Counted from the stretch's first letter, positions 54,238-62,426 are shown. The stretch: DNA of 64,000 bases from Bacillota bacterium (GCA_023401925.1 JAEXDA010000049.1:124001-188000), one strand, 5' to 3'. Translations and numbers: made by a program. Notes: generated from the letters alone by a model not told the origin.

Positions 54238-54629
54238 TCATTGTTACAATTATCAATAATACACTTCATCACTTGATCGAAGGGCATATGACCTAATTGC
54301 CTCATCACTTTATCCAGCTGGGTACTGGTTTTGAGAGTACCCGTTAACACAATCTGAACTTCTTGATTGCGGTTGACGAGTACTGAATTAACCTGCAAGA
54401 CATCACAGATAATACCGGCAATCACCAAAAGTTCTGAGGGAAGTATACTGATACCTTCCGCGTTATAACTACTATCTGTACTTCCCGTATTATTCATCTT
54501 CCTATGGGCTTTACGGCGGTCTCCGGATTGGTCTTTTTGGCTTTTGCTATTACTATCTTGTCTCAGGTTCAATCGACTTAATTCCGCTATAACTTTCTTA
54601 GCTTTTTCAATATCTTCGGCAGAAAACAA
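54234..54629 (-). CDS. Hypothetical 131-aa protein
   Basis: TTG start with AGGAGAG about 7 nt upstream. An N-terminal helix is followed by a charged, probably disordered stretch (residues 25-55) and a folded ~75-aa C-terminal part (ISILPSELLVIAGIICDVLQV). No known domain is recognised. It is convergent with the NlpC/P60 gene. Confidence 0.6.
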   Translation of the reverse strand: MFSAEDIEKAKKVIAELSRLNLRQDSNSKSQKDQSGDRRKAHRKMNNTGSTDSSYNAEGISILPSELLVIAGIICDVLQVNSVLVNRNQEVQIVLTGTLKTSTQLDKVMRQLGHMPFDQVMKCIIDNCNND

Positions 54630-54740
54630 GGCAATCTCTCCTCTATGGTGCGTGCATCATTGAACCTTCAATCAGAAAATGCCAATCGTTTTTCCCATAA
54701 ACTTCTTCTATCTGTCATAGGGCTCGATTTTTGCCCTGGA

Positions 54741-54869
54741 TTATGGCGGTAACAGAATTGGGTTTGGGGAAGGACGCAACGGAACAGCTAATCCGCTCGC
54801 AAAAAGAATAAAAAGCCCTGCAGCAATAATTATCAAGATATCATGTTGGACTTCCTCCAGACATGCCAA
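54741..54869 (-). CDS. Small single-helix protein, 42 aa
   Basis: From TTG 54867-54869 with GGGGGGA 6 nt upstream. Reads MACLEEVQHD, then a hydrophobic helix (ILIIIAAGLFILFASGLAVP) and a Pro-rich tail. It may be membrane-inserted. It is a candidate only; no family is recognised. Confidence 0.4.
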   Translation of the reverse strand: MACLEEVQHDILIIIAAGLFILFASGLAVPLRPSPNPILLPP

Positions 54870-55328
54870 AATAAATCCCCCCATCATAAACTTTTCATCA
54901 TGGTAGTATATTTTTTCTAATTTTTAATTGTGAATGGGCAAAAGGCGAAAGTCTTCAACCAATCTTACTGCAAATTGGAACCCACAGGAAATTTTAGCTT
55001 GGAGCAACGGATGATACTCAAGGAGGTGGACCGCCGGTCCATCACAGCATCTAGAATTATCGAAGACAAGGTCATGTGCTGTTTCCATGGTTTCCCGGCT
55101 TAAATTACCATTTCAAGCAAATCTGCAAAAAAATCAATCATCCCAACGAAATCGCCTGATGAATCCTTCAAAAAAAACACTGGCACATTTCAAATTTTAT
55201 ATTATAATATATATGTTTTACTATTGAAGATTAATAATTTATCTAACCTGAATTCAGCCGGTAAATATTCTAATTCGTAATTCCTTCATCCGCTGAATCC
55301 CGGTAATAAAGTGAGGTTACTGAAAATA
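54870..55328. other. Non-coding gap before AdoMetDC-like gene
   Basis: No gene or clear terminator. An AT-rich run TATATTATAATATATATG near 55198-55215 may hold the promoter of the next gene. Confidence 0.4.
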
Positions 55329-56138
55329 ATGAATCATTTCGTGATGGATGCATTTAAAGGATACCGTTCCCGCTTGGATGATTTAATGCTGGTTCATGAA
55401 ATTCTGGAGGAGCTTCCGATGAAATTGGGACTCAAAACTGTAATGCCTCCATTCATCCTGCCTTATTATAACGGCGTGGTTCCTGAAGATTGCGGAGTTA
55501 GTGCTTTTGTCTTTTTAGCGGGTGGCCATTTTACGCTGCACACCTTTTCCTTCCGCGAAGCTTACTTTGTGGACTTGTTTTACCCTGGTTCTTTCGATGC
55601 AGAAAAGTTGTCAGACCTGATTAGAGGGGCTTTCCCAGCTGAAAAAGTAACTGCCTATTCTTTGGAACGTGAACGGAAAGAAAGTTATCCCTCAAAGATT
55701 GAAATTAATGAGTCATTAGATTTCGGACCCCATCTTTTTTTGGATTTTCAAGACTATCAAGGGCCACGAACGATGGACGATTTATTCGAAGTTTTTGATA
55801 CAATGCCTTTTCAAATTGGCATGACTCCAATTATTCGTCCTTATATTGTCAGAAATTATATGGGCGATGAAAAAGTAATCTCCGTATTAACGATGATTGC
55901 AGAGAGCCATATCAGTCTGCATTACTTTGAAAAATCGAACCGGGCCTATTTAGATCTTTTTTCGTGCCGTTTTTTTGATTACAATACGGTAATCCCCAAG
56001 TTAAAAGAGGTATTTCATAGTGATGTAGTCAATGAAACCCTGATCACCCGGGGCAGCAAATATCACCAGTATAAGAGTGTCGCCGACGCGTTAGCGGTTA
56101 ATTCCCGCTCATGGCTGGGAAATGTCTATCAGCGATGA
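55329..56138 (+). CDS. Tandem S-adenosylmethionine decarboxylase-like protein
   Basis: A 269-aa protein from ATG 55329. It consists of two copies of the small prokaryotic AdoMetDC fold. The C-terminal copy keeps the self-processing motif IAESHISLHYF (Glu192-Ser193-His194) and the proton-donor Cys213 in LDLFSCRFF. The N-terminal copy has AGGHFTLHTF in place of ESH and no Cys, so it cannot form pyruvoyl. Bacterial SpeH is a single ~120-aa domain that dimerises; this looks like a fused pair with one dead half, as in eukaryotic enzymes. No spermidine synthase is nearby. Start choice is uncertain. Confidence 0.75.
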   Translation: MNHFVMDAFKGYRSRLDDLMLVHEILEELPMKLGLKTVMPPFILPYYNGVVPEDCGVSAFVFLAGGHFTLHTFSFREAYFVDLFYPGSFDAEKLSDLIRGAFPAEKVTAYSLERERKESYPSKIEINESLDFGPHLFLDFQDYQGPRTMDDLFEVFDTMPFQIGMTPIIRPYIVRNYMGDEKVISVLTMIAESHISLHYFEKSNRAYLDLFSCRFFDYNTVIPKLKEVFHSDVVNETLITRGSKYHQYKSVADALAVNSRSWLGNVYQR

Positions 56139-56169
56139 AAGAAGACTCCCTCACCTTTTAAAAACATTG

Positions 56170-56214
56170 AAGGGCTGTTGCAAATCTGACAACTAAAGAT
56201 TGCAGCCGCCCTTT
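56170..56214 (+). terminator. Terminator after AdoMetDC-like gene
   Basis: AAGGGCTGTTGCAAATC pairs with GATTGCAGCCGCCCTT, with one G-U pair and mismatches. The T-tract is short. Confidence 0.65.
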
Positions 56215-56371
56215 ACCCCATGCCTGCTTCGGAAATAGACCCTCAAAACCTATGATCCTGTGTTTCCATAGAAAGCGGGAGAATATTAAATTATTTCTTT
56301 ATCCGTTCCTAAAAGAAACCTTAAGCCATTATCACCATATGATATAGCATAAATTAAAATAGGTGAAAATT

Positions 56372-57112
56372 ATGGCATATTTAAATCGTAACTATTTCCT
56401 TTGCCCTTCTTCAGGTTCCAATCAATCCTTAGCCGATCTGGAACAACCTTATCAGATTGACCCTAACGTGGCTACCAAATTCCCCGGTAGTATTTTTACA
56501 CAAGGACCCCATTTCAAATATGTGGCCCTGACTTTTGATGACGCACCGGATTCTCTTTTTGCTCCAGTCATGTTGGATATATTCTCCAGGTATAATATCA
56601 AAGTCACCTTCTTTTGCCTGGGCAAGTGTGTTCATCAAAATCCGGATATGCTGAGACGTTTTGCCGCAGAAGGCCATATCATTGGAAATCACACCTATGA
56701 CCATGTTGACCTCAGCAAATTACCCCCCGAACAGGTCCGGAGTCAAGTTCAAAGAACGGCCGATGAAATTTATCAAAGTGTCGGCTTAAAAACTGCCCTA
56801 TTTAGACCTCCGTTCGGTTTTTTGAGCGATATCAGCGCCCAAGTTATTATTTCGATGGGGTATAAAATCGTCATGTGGAACGTCGACAGTTATGACTGGA
56901 TGGGACTTACAGCACCTGCCATTGCTGGACGAGTGAGCGCCAATGTCACTCCCGGATCCATTGTTCTTATGCATAATTCCTGTACTGGAACTACAGAAGC
57001 CGGAACCGGCACCACCGGATCTCTTCCTTTTATCATCGAAACTTTAAAAGCCCTGGGTTATATTTTTACAACCATTCCGGCTCTGCTTAAAATTCCTGCA
57101 TATAATCCATAG
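56372..57112 (+). CDS. Polysaccharide deacetylase (CE4, NodB homology)
   Basis: A 246-aa protein from ATG 56372 (AGGTG 8 nt upstream). Motifs: VALTFDDAPD (catalytic and metal Asp), GNHTYDHVDL (metal His pair), RPPFGFLS, and IVLMHNS near the end. It removes acetyl groups from peptidoglycan, chitin or similar. A typical signal peptide is absent, which is odd for a wall enzyme. It is followed by a c-di-GMP-type gene with its own start region. Confidence 0.9.
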   Translation: MAYLNRNYFLCPSSGSNQSLADLEQPYQIDPNVATKFPGSIFTQGPHFKYVALTFDDAPDSLFAPVMLDIFSRYNIKVTFFCLGKCVHQNPDMLRRFAAEGHIIGNHTYDHVDLSKLPPEQVRSQVQRTADEIYQSVGLKTALFRPPFGFLSDISAQVIISMGYKIVMWNVDSYDWMGLTAPAIAGRVSANVTPGSIVLMHNSCTGTTEAGTGTTGSLPFIIETLKALGYIFTTIPALLKIPAYNP

Positions 57113-57230
57113 GGGATGAGCCTTATGAATACTTTATAGAGCAGCTCTTTTGCTATTTGTCGATAAACATGAAGGATTTTCCAATATTATAATGAATTTT
57201 ACATTGTATCCAATTTAAGGGGGTTAATAT

Positions 57231-58658
57231 ATGAAATGCCTTATTCATATTCCCCACAGTAAAAGATCTCAAAATAATGCTAATCCCATCGCATGGAATA
57301 TTGAATACCGACAATTGTTAGATTCCATCGGTGTCGGCGTTTTCGTGGTAAATGCAGAGACACACCGGATTGTTTATGTTAATATTGCGGCAGTAAAAAT
57401 TATTGGCCAAACGAAAGAACAAATTATCGGTGCTTTATGTCATCAATATCTATGCCCGGCAGAAATGGGGAAATGCCCTGTCACAGATTTAGGGCAAAAA
57501 GTTGATCATCATGAAAAGATTTTAATTAAAGCCAACGGCCAAAAAATTCCGGTTATCAAAACGGTGATTCCTATTGTTTTTCAGAACGAAAAAGTACTCA
57601 TCGAAAGTTTTATCGACATTACTGAACATCGCAAAATAGAAAACCAGTTAAAATACGATTGTTTGACTCAATTATATAATCGAACGTATTTTGAACAAGA
57701 AATGATCCGCCTGGGCTTAAGTAATCATCCTGTGGGTATTATCGTTTGCGACATCGATGGACTTAAATTGATAAATGATACTCTGGGGCATATCAAAGGC
57801 GATGAATTGCTTAATCAGGCCGCAGGGATCATCAAGGAATCCTGTCGAGAAAAAAGTATGATCGCCCGTATTGGCGGTGATGAATTTGTAATCTTGATAC
57901 AGGATGGAACAAGCGCTGACTTGGATGAAACTTGCAAAAAGATTCGCGATGCCTTGGTGCGGCATAATACGGAAAATCCCTGTGCGACTTTAAGCCTTTC
58001 TATCGGTTCTTGCATGCGGCATGGCACCCAAAATATCAATGAAGCTTTTCAAGAAGCGGACAACATCATGTACAGACAAAAACTTCATCACGGGCAATAC
58101 GCCCGAAGCGCTGTAATGAAATCTTTAATTGAAGCCTTAGCGACCCGGGATTTCATCCCCGAAGGCCATGGGGAAAGGGTGGGAAATTTAGGGGCTGATC
58201 TTGCCAGGAGTATTCATTTACCAGAGAACCAAATTTCTGATATCCGGTTACTCGGTAAATTTCATGACATCGGTAAAGTGGGTATCCCCGATTATATTTT
58301 GTTTAAAAAAGGACCTCTTACTGATAGTGAACGTTCCCTTATGCAATCCCACTGTGAAATAGGGTATCGTATCGCCCGTTCAGCCCATGACATCCATCAT
58401 ATCGCCGATTCTATTCTAAAACACCACGAATGGTGGAATGGCCAAGGATACCCTCTCAGGATTCAAGGGGAGGAAATTCCTATTGAGAGCCGCATTATCG
58501 CTATAGTTGACGCTTATGATGCAATGATAAATGATAGACCTTATCGAAAAGCCAAATCACCCAAAGAAGTTATTGAAGAAATGAAATCTTCCTCCGGGAA
58601 ACAATTTGATCCTCAGTTATTAAGAATATTTGTCGATCTATTAAAGCCTAATCTTTGA
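57231..58658 (+). CDS. PAS-GGDEF-HD-GYP signalling protein
   Basis: A 475-aa cytoplasmic protein. The PAS domain (about 25-135) contains the Cys-rich CHQYLCPAEMGKC stretch, which could bind metal or heme. The GGDEF domain (about 145-290) keeps ARIGGDEFV and so may make c-di-GMP. The HD-GYP domain (about 300-470) has HDIGKVGIPD and HHEWWNGQGYP, with Asn in the usual Asp position of HHExxDGxGYP. It carries both synthesis and breakdown modules. GGGGG precedes the ATG. Confidence 0.93.
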   Translation: MKCLIHIPHSKRSQNNANPIAWNIEYRQLLDSIGVGVFVVNAETHRIVYVNIAAVKIIGQTKEQIIGALCHQYLCPAEMGKCPVTDLGQKVDHHEKILIKANGQKIPVIKTVIPIVFQNEKVLIESFIDITEHRKIENQLKYDCLTQLYNRTYFEQEMIRLGLSNHPVGIIVCDIDGLKLINDTLGHIKGDELLNQAAGIIKESCREKSMIARIGGDEFVILIQDGTSADLDETCKKIRDALVRHNTENPCATLSLSIGSCMRHGTQNINEAFQEADNIMYRQKLHHGQYARSAVMKSLIEALATRDFIPEGHGERVGNLGADLARSIHLPENQISDIRLLGKFHDIGKVGIPDYILFKKGPLTDSERSLMQSHCEIGYRIARSAHDIHHIADSILKHHEWWNGQGYPLRIQGEEIPIESRIIAIVDAYDAMINDRPYRKAKSPKEVIEEMKSSSGKQFDPQLLRIFVDLLKPNL

Positions 58659-58662
58659 TAAA

Positions 58663-58707
58663 AGCGGCCAAGTGGTGTCCCTTTGGGGGTTCCCTCTTGA
58701 CCGCTTC
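58663..58707 (+). terminator. Terminator of PAS-GGDEF-HD-GYP gene
   Basis: AAGCGGCCAAG/CTTGACCGCTT forms an 11-bp stem with one mismatch. An inner GGTGTCCC/GGGGGTTCC pairing is possible. Confidence 0.7.
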
Positions 58708-58831
58708 ATTACTCCCTCCCAGTTCCATGACTGGGCTTTTTACTTTTTTATTATTTCCACATTTCAAAGCGGTTTCCTGCTTCCGGGAAAAATTTTAACC
58801 CTTCCCAAGGAAAATATTCCTGCGCTTCCAA

Positions 58832-58981
58832 CTATTTAACGACCATCAAATGTCTCGTTCCTCTATCCTGTTGGATTTCTTCTTTTAGCCGTGTTAATTC
58901 CAGCATCCATGCGGCAGTCTGATCGATTGCCCGGTTGATTTTTTCAAGGGATTCCTTTTCCCTTTGTTGAGCGGTTATCAT
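58832..58981 (-). CDS. Small coiled-coil protein, 49 aa (SOS-linked)
   Basis: ATG with GGAGG 7 nt upstream. The product is a charged helix (QQREKESLEKINRAIDQT, LELTRLKEEIQQDRGTRH). Its start overlaps the stop of the upstream 31-aa ORF (ATGA). I recognise no family. With the SOS box upstream it may be DNA-damage induced. Confidence 0.6.
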   Translation of the reverse strand: MITAQQREKESLEKINRAIDQTAAWMLELTRLKEEIQQDRGTRHLMVVK

Positions 58982-59073
58982 GTAGGAGCCTCCGTAGACA
59001 TATTATTTTCCCTGGACCTTTGCCGAAGGAGGTCTAATATGATATTAGTTCTTGATGCGCTTTCTTCTTCCAT
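58978..59073 (-). CDS. Small protein, 31 aa (SOS-linked)
   Basis: ATG with AAAGG 6 nt upstream; reads MEEESASRTNIILDLLRQR and ends NNMSTEAPT. It is translationally coupled to the 49-aa ORF. It is the first ORF after the SOS box at 59160-59173. Function is unknown. Confidence 0.5.
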   Translation of the reverse strand: MEEESASRTNIILDLLRQRSRENNMSTEAPT

Positions 59074-59159
59074 ATTAGGCCTTTCAATACACTTGCCAAA
59101 GTAAAAGTTTTTCTTCTGGGCTTACATTTTTTTACTATCCCCTCTCTATTCTTTTCCGT

Positions 59160-59173
59160 CGAACATATGTTCG
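59160..59173. promoter_or_regulatory. LexA (SOS) box
   Basis: CGAACATATGTTCG is a perfect match to the Firmicute LexA consensus CGAACnnnnGTTCG. On the minus strand TATAAT lies just upstream of it, so LexA would block transcription of the two tiny ORFs. The plus-strand gene at 59420 is 250 bp away and less likely to be the target. The remainder of 59174-59419 holds nothing clear. Confidence 0.75.
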
Positions 59174-59419
59174 TATTATATCATCCTCAAAATTTTTTTC
59201 CTACTCTTGACTTTTTCTTTTTGGTTTTTCCCTTAGGGTCAATACCCAATATATGGTGGGTGTCTGAAAAATAAAGAGCCATGCGAGATCGGGGTTGCAT
59301 TGCTATTGCAAATTTATCAAAAACACCGAAAATTATTTAAATTTTGCAGGATAAAAACAAAATCCTTGCGAATTATAAACCTTATGATTGAGGAATTTTA
59401 AATTAAAGGAGGCCCAAAG

Positions 59420-59914
59420 ATGACGTCCCAAAATCTAATCTCTGCAAGTCTTTCAGAGGAGACCCAAACGGAAATTCTGGCGGCGCTGGCAACTGTGAAA
59501 GCCAAACTCGATTTCCTGCTAACCCTGGAACCGGATGAAGTCAGGGGATTATTCAAAGCCGGCAACGGTTTTGCTCCATTTCTGGAAAAGGCTAGTCAAG
59601 CCGCAGCAAACCATAAAGAGATTTTACCGCAGGTCTTCAACTTCGCTGAATTTAAAAAAGATTATCAACTCTCCAAGGCCCTGACTCCCATCGCCAACCA
59701 AATCAACGAACTGGCGGACAGTCTCCAGAGCACCCTGACCGCGGTCAATAGCGACGCCCTGACCGGCGCTCTCAATGTTTACGCGGCGGTTAAACAAAAC
59801 CGCGATAAGGTCCCCGGCCTGAATGTGGTAGCCGAGGAAATGGCGGTATTTTTCCAAAAAACATCCAAGAAAACCAAGACCCCGGTTGAGCAGGCCGCCG
59901 CCGCAAAGGAATAA
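59420..59914 (+). CDS. Hypothetical helical 164-aa protein
   Basis: ATG with GGAGG 7 nt upstream. The product is almost wholly alpha-helical, with TQTEILAALATVKAKLDFLL and a C-terminal Lys/Ala tail. It has no signal peptide and no known domain. It is directly followed by the 21-bp repeat array. It could be a structural or phasin-like protein, but there is no firm evidence. Confidence 0.65.
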   Translation: MTSQNLISASLSEETQTEILAALATVKAKLDFLLTLEPDEVRGLFKAGNGFAPFLEKASQAAANHKEILPQVFNFAEFKKDYQLSKALTPIANQINELADSLQSTLTAVNSDALTGALNVYAAVKQNRDKVPGLNVVAEEMAVFFQKTSKKTKTPVEQAAAAKE

Positions 59915-59942
59915 TGCTTTCATACAGTCTATAAGTCTTTTG

Positions 59943-60131
59943 GGATTCTCCGGAGAATCATTTTTATTCTCCGAAGGATCTCTTTCATTCTCCGGAGAGT
60001 GATTTTCATTCTCCCGAGAATGATTTTTATTCTCCGGAGGATATCCTTCACTCTCCGGAGAGTGATTTTCATTCTCCCGAGAATGATTTTTATTCTCCGG
60101 AGGATATCCACCACTCTCTGAAGTTTATCGG
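59943..60131. repeat. 21-bp tandem repeat array, nine units
   Basis: Nine contiguous 21-bp units, consensus TYATTCTCCSGAGRATGATTT; the last one is degenerate. Units with ATTCTCCGGAGAAT are perfect 14-bp dyads. A 63-bp super-period (three units) is visible from 59985 to 60110. It sits between two convergent genes. Translated ORFs through it are only repetitive Arg/Ile/Lys. Confidence 0.88.
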
Positions 60132-60137
60132 CTTATT

Positions 60138-60734
60138 TTATTGAAAATCAGCTTCTTCCAACAGTGTGTAAGTAAAGGAGTTTCCCCAAATATCCCGCGC
60201 CTTGCGGCAATCGTCCATAAATATTTCAAAGTCCGCCAGCCGTTTAAACACCTGGCAGCCGGCGCTCCATTTATCGACCCGCGCCGAGTCGGTTCCGGCG
60301 TGGTGGCAATTAATATTAAAATTGCTCCCGCTTTCCTGGCGTCCGGAATTGCAATCCATTTTTCCATCCCGGTTAAAGTCCCGGATAACCGTAAAGAATC
60401 CTTTCTGCACCAATGCTTCATATTGGCCGTTATGCCATCCGATTTTCCATACTCCCGGATACTGGCCGGGCTTTAAGATGGCGGTTCCATTTCCATTGCA
60501 GGGATTTTCCAAGTAATAGAGCCCCGGATCGGTGGTACACGACGCCTGTTTCACGGCCCATTCGCCGCAATATTTGTAAAGCCAAAAAATCATGTCGTTA
60601 AATACATTCGGTGTCGGGTCGTTTGATCTGACGCCTATAATATTGAGGTTATAGGGCCTTGAATCATTCTGCGCCATTTGGTAGCCTCTCTCTTCATAGG
60701 CCCGTATGATTTGATTGACCGTTAAATTTTTCAT
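60138..60734 (-). CDS. L,D-transpeptidase-like/endolysin-type protein
   Basis: Starts at ATG 60734 (AAGGAG 7 nt upstream), 198 aa. The C-terminal half has NINCHHAGTDSARVDKWSAG followed by CQVF, the His...Ser-x-Gly-Cys arrangement of YkuD-type L,D-transpeptidases and related phage wall proteins. DFNRDGKMDC nearby resembles a calcium-type loop. It has no signal peptide, which fits a phage-like lysis protein that relies on a holin, or a cytoplasmic role. The in-frame extension upstream is non-coding repeat DNA. Confidence 0.65.
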   Translation of the reverse strand: MKNLTVNQIIRAYEERGYQMAQNDSRPYNLNIIGVRSNDPTPNVFNDMIFWLYKYCGEWAVKQASCTTDPGLYYLENPCNGNGTAILKPGQYPGVWKIGWHNGQYEALVQKGFFTVIRDFNRDGKMDCNSGRQESGSNFNINCHHAGTDSARVDKWSAGCQVFKRLADFEIFMDDCRKARDIWGNSFTYTLLEEADFQ

Positions 60735-60790
60735 TGCTTTTCTCCTTCTAGCATAGTCTAGCGCGCCGACGCTAAAACGAACAAGAGCTC

Positions 60791-60820
60791 TTTCTTTGTG
60801 TCTCCGCGTCTCTGTGGTTA
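60791..60820. repeat. Widespread CTCCGCGTCTCTGTGG-type motif
   Basis: CTTTGTGTCTCCGCGTCTCT resembles a short motif that I know from non-coding DNA of many unrelated bacteria. It creates the false N-terminal extension of the transpeptidase-like gene. Confidence 0.45.
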
Positions 60821-60924
60821 AATAATAGGCCCCCGAGGACGGAGTTAACAGAGACTTTTGCTTCATTTCACCGCTCCATCGTCTCGGCTTGCCGTGCAGG
60901 CGGGGGCGTACCGGAGCCAGGAAA

Positions 60925-61359
60925 TTACATCAATGCCGCTACCATCGCTACGGCCGCGCAAATGGCCGCGATATTGCGCTGCCAAACCAGTTTATTGATT
61001 TCTTTGTTTAATGCTTTCAAGGATTCTTTGCTGTTCCGCAATAAGTTTTCCACATTCGCCAACTGCGTCCTGGCTTCGTCCGATGAGGCTTTTAATTCCG
61101 TCAATTGACTGGTTAACTTGTCCAATTCCGCTTGATATTCCTTTAGTTTGGTCTGTGACTGCGCCAAGTTGCTTTGAGATATTGTTAAGTCTTGCGATAA
61201 TTGCTGATTGAGCGCTAATAATTTGTTGGTAATCTCGGATAATCTGGCCCATTCTTTTTCCGTCACTTGATAATTTCCAGCCGCAGGCAAGTCCGCCGGC
61301 CAGACCCAAAACAAGGCACACGCCGCCCACCATAAGACTAATTTTGATCTTCGACACAC
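60925..61359 (-). CDS. Coiled-coil protein with C-terminal membrane helix (overlapping frame 1)
   Basis: A 144-aa product from GTG 61359. An N-terminal hydrophobic signal-like segment (containing WAAC, a borderline lipobox) is followed by a long coiled coil (LNQQLSQDLTISQSNLAQSQ, then LDKLTSQLTELKASSDEA) and a C-terminal helix NIAAICAAVAMVAALM. Codon use looks normal for the window. The gene fully contains another good ORF two bases downstream in another frame. AAGGTG serves both starts. The layout suggests a phage spanin or lysis accessory protein. Confidence 0.55.
   Translation of the reverse strand: MCRRSKLVLWWAACALFWVWPADLPAAGNYQVTEKEWARLSEITNKLLALNQQLSQDLTISQSNLAQSQTKLKEYQAELDKLTSQLTELKASSDEARTQLANVENLLRNSKESLKALNKEINKLVWQRNIAAICAAVAMVAALM
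60992..61357 (-). CDS. Membrane-anchored coiled-coil protein nested in another frame (overlapping frame 2)
   Basis: A 121-aa product from GTG 61357 in GTGTGTCG, using the same ribosome binding site. It has a clean N-terminal helix (ISLMVGGVCLVLGLAGGLAC) and then a helical region (IIRDYQQIISAQSAIIARLN). Codons look natural. It resembles an inner-membrane spanin (Rz) in layout. Either this frame or the 144-aa frame, or both, is used; nested Rz/Rz1 genes are a known precedent. Confidence 0.5.
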   Translation of the reverse strand: MSKIKISLMVGGVCLVLGLAGGLACGWKLSSDGKRMGQIIRDYQQIISAQSAIIARLNNISKQLGAVTDQTKGISSGIGQVNQSIDGIKSLIGRSQDAVGECGKLIAEQQRILESIKQRNQ

Positions 61360-61580
61360 AAAATCACCTTCTCCCGCTTTTTTACTCTTACCCTTTTTTA
61401 AAGCCTTTCTCCCACCATGGCCCGGTTTCGAAACAACCGTTAAAAAAATAGTAGTAATTTATTTTGTTATTTTTTTGCATTTTACTATTTTCGAAATATT
61501 CCATTGTTAACTGGAAATTCCTTCTCTCAACTCCCACTGGGGATGGATTTTTAGGCTCATCCCTTTGGGAAAAAAGCAAC

Positions 61581-61618
61581 AAAAAAACCGCGGCGGAATT
61601 TTCCGGGGCGGTTTTTTT
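61581..61618. terminator. Bidirectional terminator
   Basis: AAAAAAACCGC pairs with GCGGTTTTTTT with an inner GGCGGAATTTTCCGG loop region. It terminates the XRE gene from the minus strand. Confidence 0.88.
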
Positions 61619-61680
61619 GTGAGGATAGCCAGGTTTTTGGTTTTCTGCCATCCGGCGCTTATCCGAAGGCGGCCCGGGTT

Positions 61681-61902
61681 TTAAAACGAGTCACCTTCTT
61701 CCTTGGTGTAAACCAACAAATCTTCCAGGCGGCAATCGAGGTACTGCATAATTTTTTCCAGAACTTCATAATCGACACGGCGGGACTGATCATAAAATAA
61801 TTTACGAAGGGTATCTCTGGTAATGCCTGTTCCCCTCTGCACATCAGCTACCTTCAATCGTTTTTCTCCCAAAATCGTCGACAACCTGCAATGTATCCCC
61901 AT
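61681..61902 (-). CDS. XRE-family helix-turn-helix regulator (Cro/CI-like)
   Basis: A 73-aa DNA-binding protein with LSTILGEKRLKVADVQRGTG and ITRDTLRKLF as the helix-turn-helix, then LEKIMQYLDCRLEDLLVY. ATG with AAGGAG 6 nt upstream. It matches the small YozG/Cro-type repressors common in phages and Firmicute genomes. It may regulate the neighbouring lysis-like genes. Confidence 0.9.
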   Translation of the reverse strand: MGIHCRLSTILGEKRLKVADVQRGTGITRDTLRKLFYDQSRRVDYEVLEKIMQYLDCRLEDLLVYTKEEGDSF

Positions 61903-62426
61903 CGAATGCTCCTTTCAAAATAAACCATCCCTAAAACAAAGAAAATTATTGACAAAATATAGATAATAGTAGTAATATTGAAGTATAAATTATACAAAAT
62001 GTATGTTTTTGTAGTCATTAATTCATCCGAAAAAGAACTCCCTATGAAATAAATTCTTAATGAACGCATGGATAATTAAAGCTTCGTCGTAAAAAAATCT
62101 TTGAAAACGAAGTGCAAGCCGGAAAGTTGGTCAATAACCTCTCTCTCGTCTCCCCCAACGATGTAAATTCGAAGAAGCGCGCTCAGTGGGAGAGTACCCC
62201 CAGACGTTGACATCTAAAATATTTTGGGCTTCGAAGGCATCGGTTACTGAGAGAGGTCTGCGCCCCAAGTTTTCAATTTTATTGCTTCCAAAAAATGCAT
62301 CCGTAACTTGATGACATTGGAGGAGGACCTACCGGTTAAAACCGGTTTCATGCAAATGCTGAAAAAGCTGCTTTGGTCAGGCAATTATTGAATATTATAA
62401 CATATTTTGAGGTTATAATTCATACC
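61903..62426. other. Non-coding region with divergent promoters and repeats
   Basis: A plus-direction TTGACA-18-TAATAT (61949-61978) and a minus-direction TATAAT near 61988-61993 lie back to back. CTTGATGACATTG recurs at 62307-62319 (also at 24.4 and 24.7 kb), and a perfect dyad ACCGGTT-AA-AACCGGT is at 62331-62346. ACCTCTCTC and GAGAGAGGT form a long-range inverted pair near 62142 and 62248. No gene is supported. Confidence 0.5.

Noticed and set aside
59929..60114. 61-aa minus ORF rich in Ile/Arg/Lys
   Set aside because: It is the translation of the 21-bp tandem array between convergent genes.
59943..60131. CRISPR array
   Set aside because: Units are contiguous 21-bp repeats with no unique spacers and no cas genes nearby.
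60735..60866. N-terminal extension of the transpeptidase-like protein
   Set aside because: Contains a widespread non-coding motif; an ATG with AAGGAG at 60734 is a better start.
61388..61651. 87-aa minus ORF
   Set aside because: It runs through a strong bidirectional terminator and has low-complexity Asn/Tyr/Phe composition.
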